Origin: Thiodubiliella sp900128405
Lineage (GTDB): Bacteria > Pseudomonadota > Gammaproteobacteria > PS1 > Pseudothioglobaceae
Reading direction: 5' to 3'
Length of the DNA: 64,000 nucleotides
NCBI GenBank assembly: GCA_963682085.1
Contig: OY821614.1
Span: forward strand, 1,860,001-1,924,000
Positions within the stretch are counted from its first letter, which is position 1. The number at the start of each line of letters is the position of its first letter. The notes beneath the pieces are model-generated. The model made no database searches. It was not told where the DNA came from and saw nothing but the letters and a program-made list of their open reading frames with translations. The translations under genes and the position numbers were made by a program. Below, piece by piece: positions 61,833-64,000 of this stretch.

Positions 61833-62669
61833 ATGTGTGTTATCAATAAATGTCTTTTCCCAGTTGCAGGTTATGGCACACGATTTTTGCCCGCCACTAA
61901 AGCCATTCCTAAGGAAATGTTGCCCATTCTCACCAAGCCACTGATTCAATACGGCGTAGAAGAAGCGATGAGTGCAGGTATTAGCACAATGGCAATGGTA
62001 ACGAGTAAGCACAAGCAGGCAATTAAGGCACATTTTCAACCACATCCAGAGATTGAAGCCAGTATCCAAGGCACACCTAAATCGCCTTTACTGGATGAAG
62101 TGAATCACATTATCGAGCAATGTAATTTTACTTATATTGAACAACAGCAAATGCAAGGCTTAGGGCATGCCATCTACACAGGGAAGGCGTTAATCGGTCA
62201 TGAATCATTTGCAGTAATTTTGCCTGATGATTTATGCACCAATGATGGCGATTCAGTGTTGTTACAAATGACCAAATTACACGCCCAACACCCCGATTGT
62301 TGCATTGTAGCAATTGAAGCAGTGCCAATGGATTCGGTGGATAAATACGGTGTGATTGATGGTGAATTATTACCAGGTTCAAAAAACGCCTATCGTGTGC
62401 ATAATATGGTGGAAAAACCCACCCCAGCAGAAGCACCAACTAACTTATCTATCGTGGGTCGTTATATTCTCACATATGAGATTTTTGCAGCGTTAGAAAG
62501 CACTCAACCTGATAAAAATGGCGAAATTCAAATCACTGATGCACTATTAACACTTGCCAAACAAGGCAAAGTCATCGCTTATCAATTCCAAGGTACACGC
62601 TTTGACTGTGGTAGCGTTAAAGGTTTTGTGGAAGCAAACACGCTTTTTGCATCGAAAACCCTTTTTTAA
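61833..62669 (+). CDS. galU: UTP-glucose-1-phosphate uridylyltransferase
   Basis: 278 aa. UTP-binding AGYGTRFLPATKAIPKEMLP, metal/UDP region ILPDDLC, VEKPTPAEAPTNL and FDCGSVKGFVEAN. Makes UDP-glucose for envelope sugars. Two bases after pgi. Confidence 0.95.
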   Translation: MCVINKCLFPVAGYGTRFLPATKAIPKEMLPILTKPLIQYGVEEAMSAGISTMAMVTSKHKQAIKAHFQPHPEIEASIQGTPKSPLLDEVNHIIEQCNFTYIEQQQMQGLGHAIYTGKALIGHESFAVILPDDLCTNDGDSVLLQMTKLHAQHPDCCIVAIEAVPMDSVDKYGVIDGELLPGSKNAYRVHNMVEKPTPAEAPTNLSIVGRYILTYEIFAALESTQPDKNGEIQITDALLTLAKQGKVIAYQFQGTRFDCGSVKGFVEANTLFASKTLF

Positions 62670-62697
62670 TAGGTGAAAGGGTGGAGACAGGCACTAA

Positions 62698-62877
62698 ATG
62701 GTGAAATTAAGACAATTGAGAATAAGAATGTTAGCGGTATTTTTGTTTGCAAATTGTGTAAATAAAGACAATGCACAGAATTTTAACTCTACAAACATCA
62801 ACTTATCTGATAATGCAATGTTATGGCTTGATGATAAAAATTGGATACGGATGAATTGCACTTATCACATCTATTAA
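62698..62877 (+). CDS. 59-aa putative lipoprotein-like peptide
   Basis: ATG 62698 to TAA 62877. Starts MVKLRQLRIRMLAVFLFANC, a basic start, short hydrophobic stretch and Cys that resemble a weak lipobox, then an Asn/Asp-rich tail. GGAGACAGGC is about 8-14 nt upstream. It may be a relic: the remaining 310-bp space between galU and rplM has nothing else recognised apart from the rplM promoter. Confidence 0.35.
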   Translation: MVKLRQLRIRMLAVFLFANCVNKDNAQNFNSTNINLSDNAMLWLDDKNWIRMNCTYHIY

Positions 62878-62985
62878 ATGAAGCAATTAAATCGTTTTAT
62901 TTTGATTTTTGTGTATTTAAAAATTATGTAAGGACCTCATTGGATTAATATCAGTAGATAACTAACATTCTAGTTCAAAAATGAT

Positions 62986-62991
62986 TATAAT
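62986..62991 (+). promoter_or_regulatory. -10 box of the rplM-rpsI promoter
   Basis: TATAAT in ATGATTATAATAGTCC, 31 bp before the rplM ATG. No good -35 is visible (TAACAT near 62963). Confidence 0.5.
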
Positions 62992-63022
62992 AGTCCGATT
63001 ATTTTGTATGAAGATGGATTTT

Positions 63023-63451
63023 ATGAAAACATTTAGCGCTAAGGCACATGAGGTAAAAAGAGACTGGTTATTAGTTGATGCTAATGGCAAAACATTGGGT
63101 CGTTTAGCAACAGCAGTCGCTTCTCGTCTTCGTGGAAAGCACAAAGCTGAATTTACACCGCATACAGATACAGGTGATTATATCGTTATTATCAATGCTG
63201 AAAAGGTCAAAGTAACAGGTAAGAAATTTGATGATAAAATGTATTACCACCACACAGGTTATGTGGGTAATTTAAAATCAATTGCGTTTAAAGATTTACA
63301 AGCAAAGAAACCTGAAGAGATTATCAATAAGGCAGTGAGAGGTATGTTGCCAAAGGGTCCTTTAGGAAGAGATATGTTTAGAAAAATGAAGGTATTTGTA
63401 GGTGCTGAACATACACATGAGGCGCAACAACCTCAACTTTTAGAGATTTAA
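63023..63451 (+). CDS. rplM: 50S ribosomal protein L13
   Basis: 142 aa from ATG 63023 (MKTFSAKAHEVKRDWLLVDA), the standard L13 length; an upstream frame to 62981 would include the -10 box and is rejected. GRDMFRKMKVFVGAEHTHEAQ is the L13 C-terminal motif. rpsI follows by 20 bp, the conserved pair. Confidence 0.98.
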   Translation: MKTFSAKAHEVKRDWLLVDANGKTLGRLATAVASRLRGKHKAEFTPHTDTGDYIVIINAEKVKVTGKKFDDKMYYHHTGYVGNLKSIAFKDLQAKKPEEIINKAVRGMLPKGPLGRDMFRKMKVFVGAEHTHEAQQPQLLEI

Positions 63452-63471
63452 TTTAAGGTATAAAGAAAATT

Positions 63472-63867
63472 ATGGCAAAGACAGAAACATTTTATGCAAC
63501 AGGCAGAAGAAAAACTTCAGTAGCTCGTGTTTATATGACAAAAGGTAAGGGTGTATTTACCGTTAATAAGCGTCCGATGAGTGAATATTTTGGTCGTGAA
63601 ACTTCTTCAATGATTATTAACCAACCGCTAGACACAGTTGAGATGAGAGACAAGTTTGATTTCAACATCATTGTTAAAGGTGGTGGTGATACTGGGCAGG
63701 CGGGTGCAATTCGTTTAGGTGTTACTCGTGCGTTGATGGAATATAATAACGACTTGAGACCTGATTTGCGTAAAGCAGGCTTTGTTACTCGTGATGCAAG
63801 AATTGTTGAGCGTAAGAAAGTAGGCCATAAGAAAGCGCGTAAGAGTGAGCAGTATTCAAAGCGTTAA
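63472..63867 (+). CDS. rpsI: 30S ribosomal protein S9
   Basis: 131 aa. GRRKTSVARVYMTKG at the N-terminus, GQAGAIRLGVTRAL, and the basic tail ending SEQYSKR that reaches the P-site. Complete; ends before a strong terminator. Confidence 0.98.
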   Translation: MAKTETFYATGRRKTSVARVYMTKGKGVFTVNKRPMSEYFGRETSSMIINQPLDTVEMRDKFDFNIIVKGGGDTGQAGAIRLGVTRALMEYNNDLRPDLRKAGFVTRDARIVERKKVGHKKARKSEQYSKR

Positions 63868-63886
63868 TTTCAATCCAAATAATGAT

Positions 63887-63913
63887 AAAAAACCCGCAAT
63901 TTGCGGGTTTTTT
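63887..63913 (+). terminator. Rho-independent terminator after rpsI
   Basis: AAAAAACCCGCAA/TTGCGGGTTTTTT around one central T, GC-rich core with T-run. Confidence 0.92.
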
Positions 63914-63931
63914 AATGTCTGTTATTTTAGT

Positions 63932-64000
63932 GAGACCTTTGCATAAATATGAATAATCATTAAAAATCCACTTTTTACCAATTTGACAAAAATTGAATTC
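63932..64000 (+). mobile_element. MITE-like element copy E, cut by window end
   Basis: GAGACCTTTGCATAAATATG is identical to the end of copy D. The following AATAATCATTAAAAATCCAC and TTTTTACCAATTTGACAAAA match copy C, then AAAAATTGAATTC matches the middle of D. The right end is outside the window. Confidence 0.8.

Noticed and set aside
62925..62942. ATTATGTAAGGACCTCATT as another right end of the GAGACC element
   Set aside because: Partial similarity only and no left partner nearby.

Overview
The window is AT-rich, densely packed chromosomal DNA of a gammaproteobacterium. The gene set (6S RNA upstream of fau, dusB-fis, DbpA and DeaD helicases, BepA, a cbb3 oxidase, a TusA/DsrE2 sulfur-carrier pair, a SulP anion transporter, a short glucose-6-phosphate isomerase) fits a sulfur-oxidising lineage of the SUP05/Thioglobus/bivalve-symbiont type. 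That placement is inference; no 16S gene is present. No tRNA, rRNA, CRISPR array, prophage or intact transposase was seen.

Layout. 1-9.2 kb is accessory: a partial nuclease-like gene runs off the left edge, then fau with an ssrS (6S) gene, dbpA, several unknown genes, a degenerate PAP2-type protein between two near-identical 45-bp repeats exactly 1000 bp apart, a Thr-rich lipoprotein, and purH between two unknown genes. 9.2-16.4 kb holds a 55-aa gene with its own promoter and terminator, then the leftward run DUF4760-like/nadB/def/dusB/fis, in which def carries a frameshift, and a pcm-RND pair. 16.5-23.1 kb is a leftward, translationally coupled defence island directly behind lpd: a RadC-adenine methyltransferase fusion, an AlwI-like restriction endonuclease, a second adenine methyltransferase, a Fic protein, an HsdM remnant and a periplasmic-type ATP-dependent DNA ligase. 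23.1-26.0 kb is lpd and aceF without aceE.

26-39 kb is mostly metabolic: a YadG/YadH-like ABC exporter, plsY, folB, folK, a DsbA-like protein, thiD, an unknown gene pair, hisC, a Nif3-like gene with a decayed copy of its own 3' end, a CsgG/DUF4810/DUF799 lipoprotein operon, asd, a frameshifted small membrane gene, hisB and hisH, then DUF1841 and nth. 39-46.4 kb has sbcB, a membrane-anchored LytTR regulator, a cold-shock gene, SulP and deaD. 46.7-52 kb is respiratory: a Yip1-like protein, ccoNOQP, and convergent hemerythrin and NnrS genes. 52-64 kb has tcdA, a TatD-type gene, dsrE2, tusA, bepA, rpiA, rdgB, hemW, glnS, pgi, galU, and rplM-rpsI.

A short palindromic element beginning GAGACCTTTGC occurs in five intergenic places (39.1, 40.8, 41.2, 58.7 and 63.9 kb) in different states of decay; the 58.7-kb copy keeps both inverted ends and looks like a MITE. 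The most unusual item is the RadC-methyltransferase fusion within a type II restriction-modification operon.
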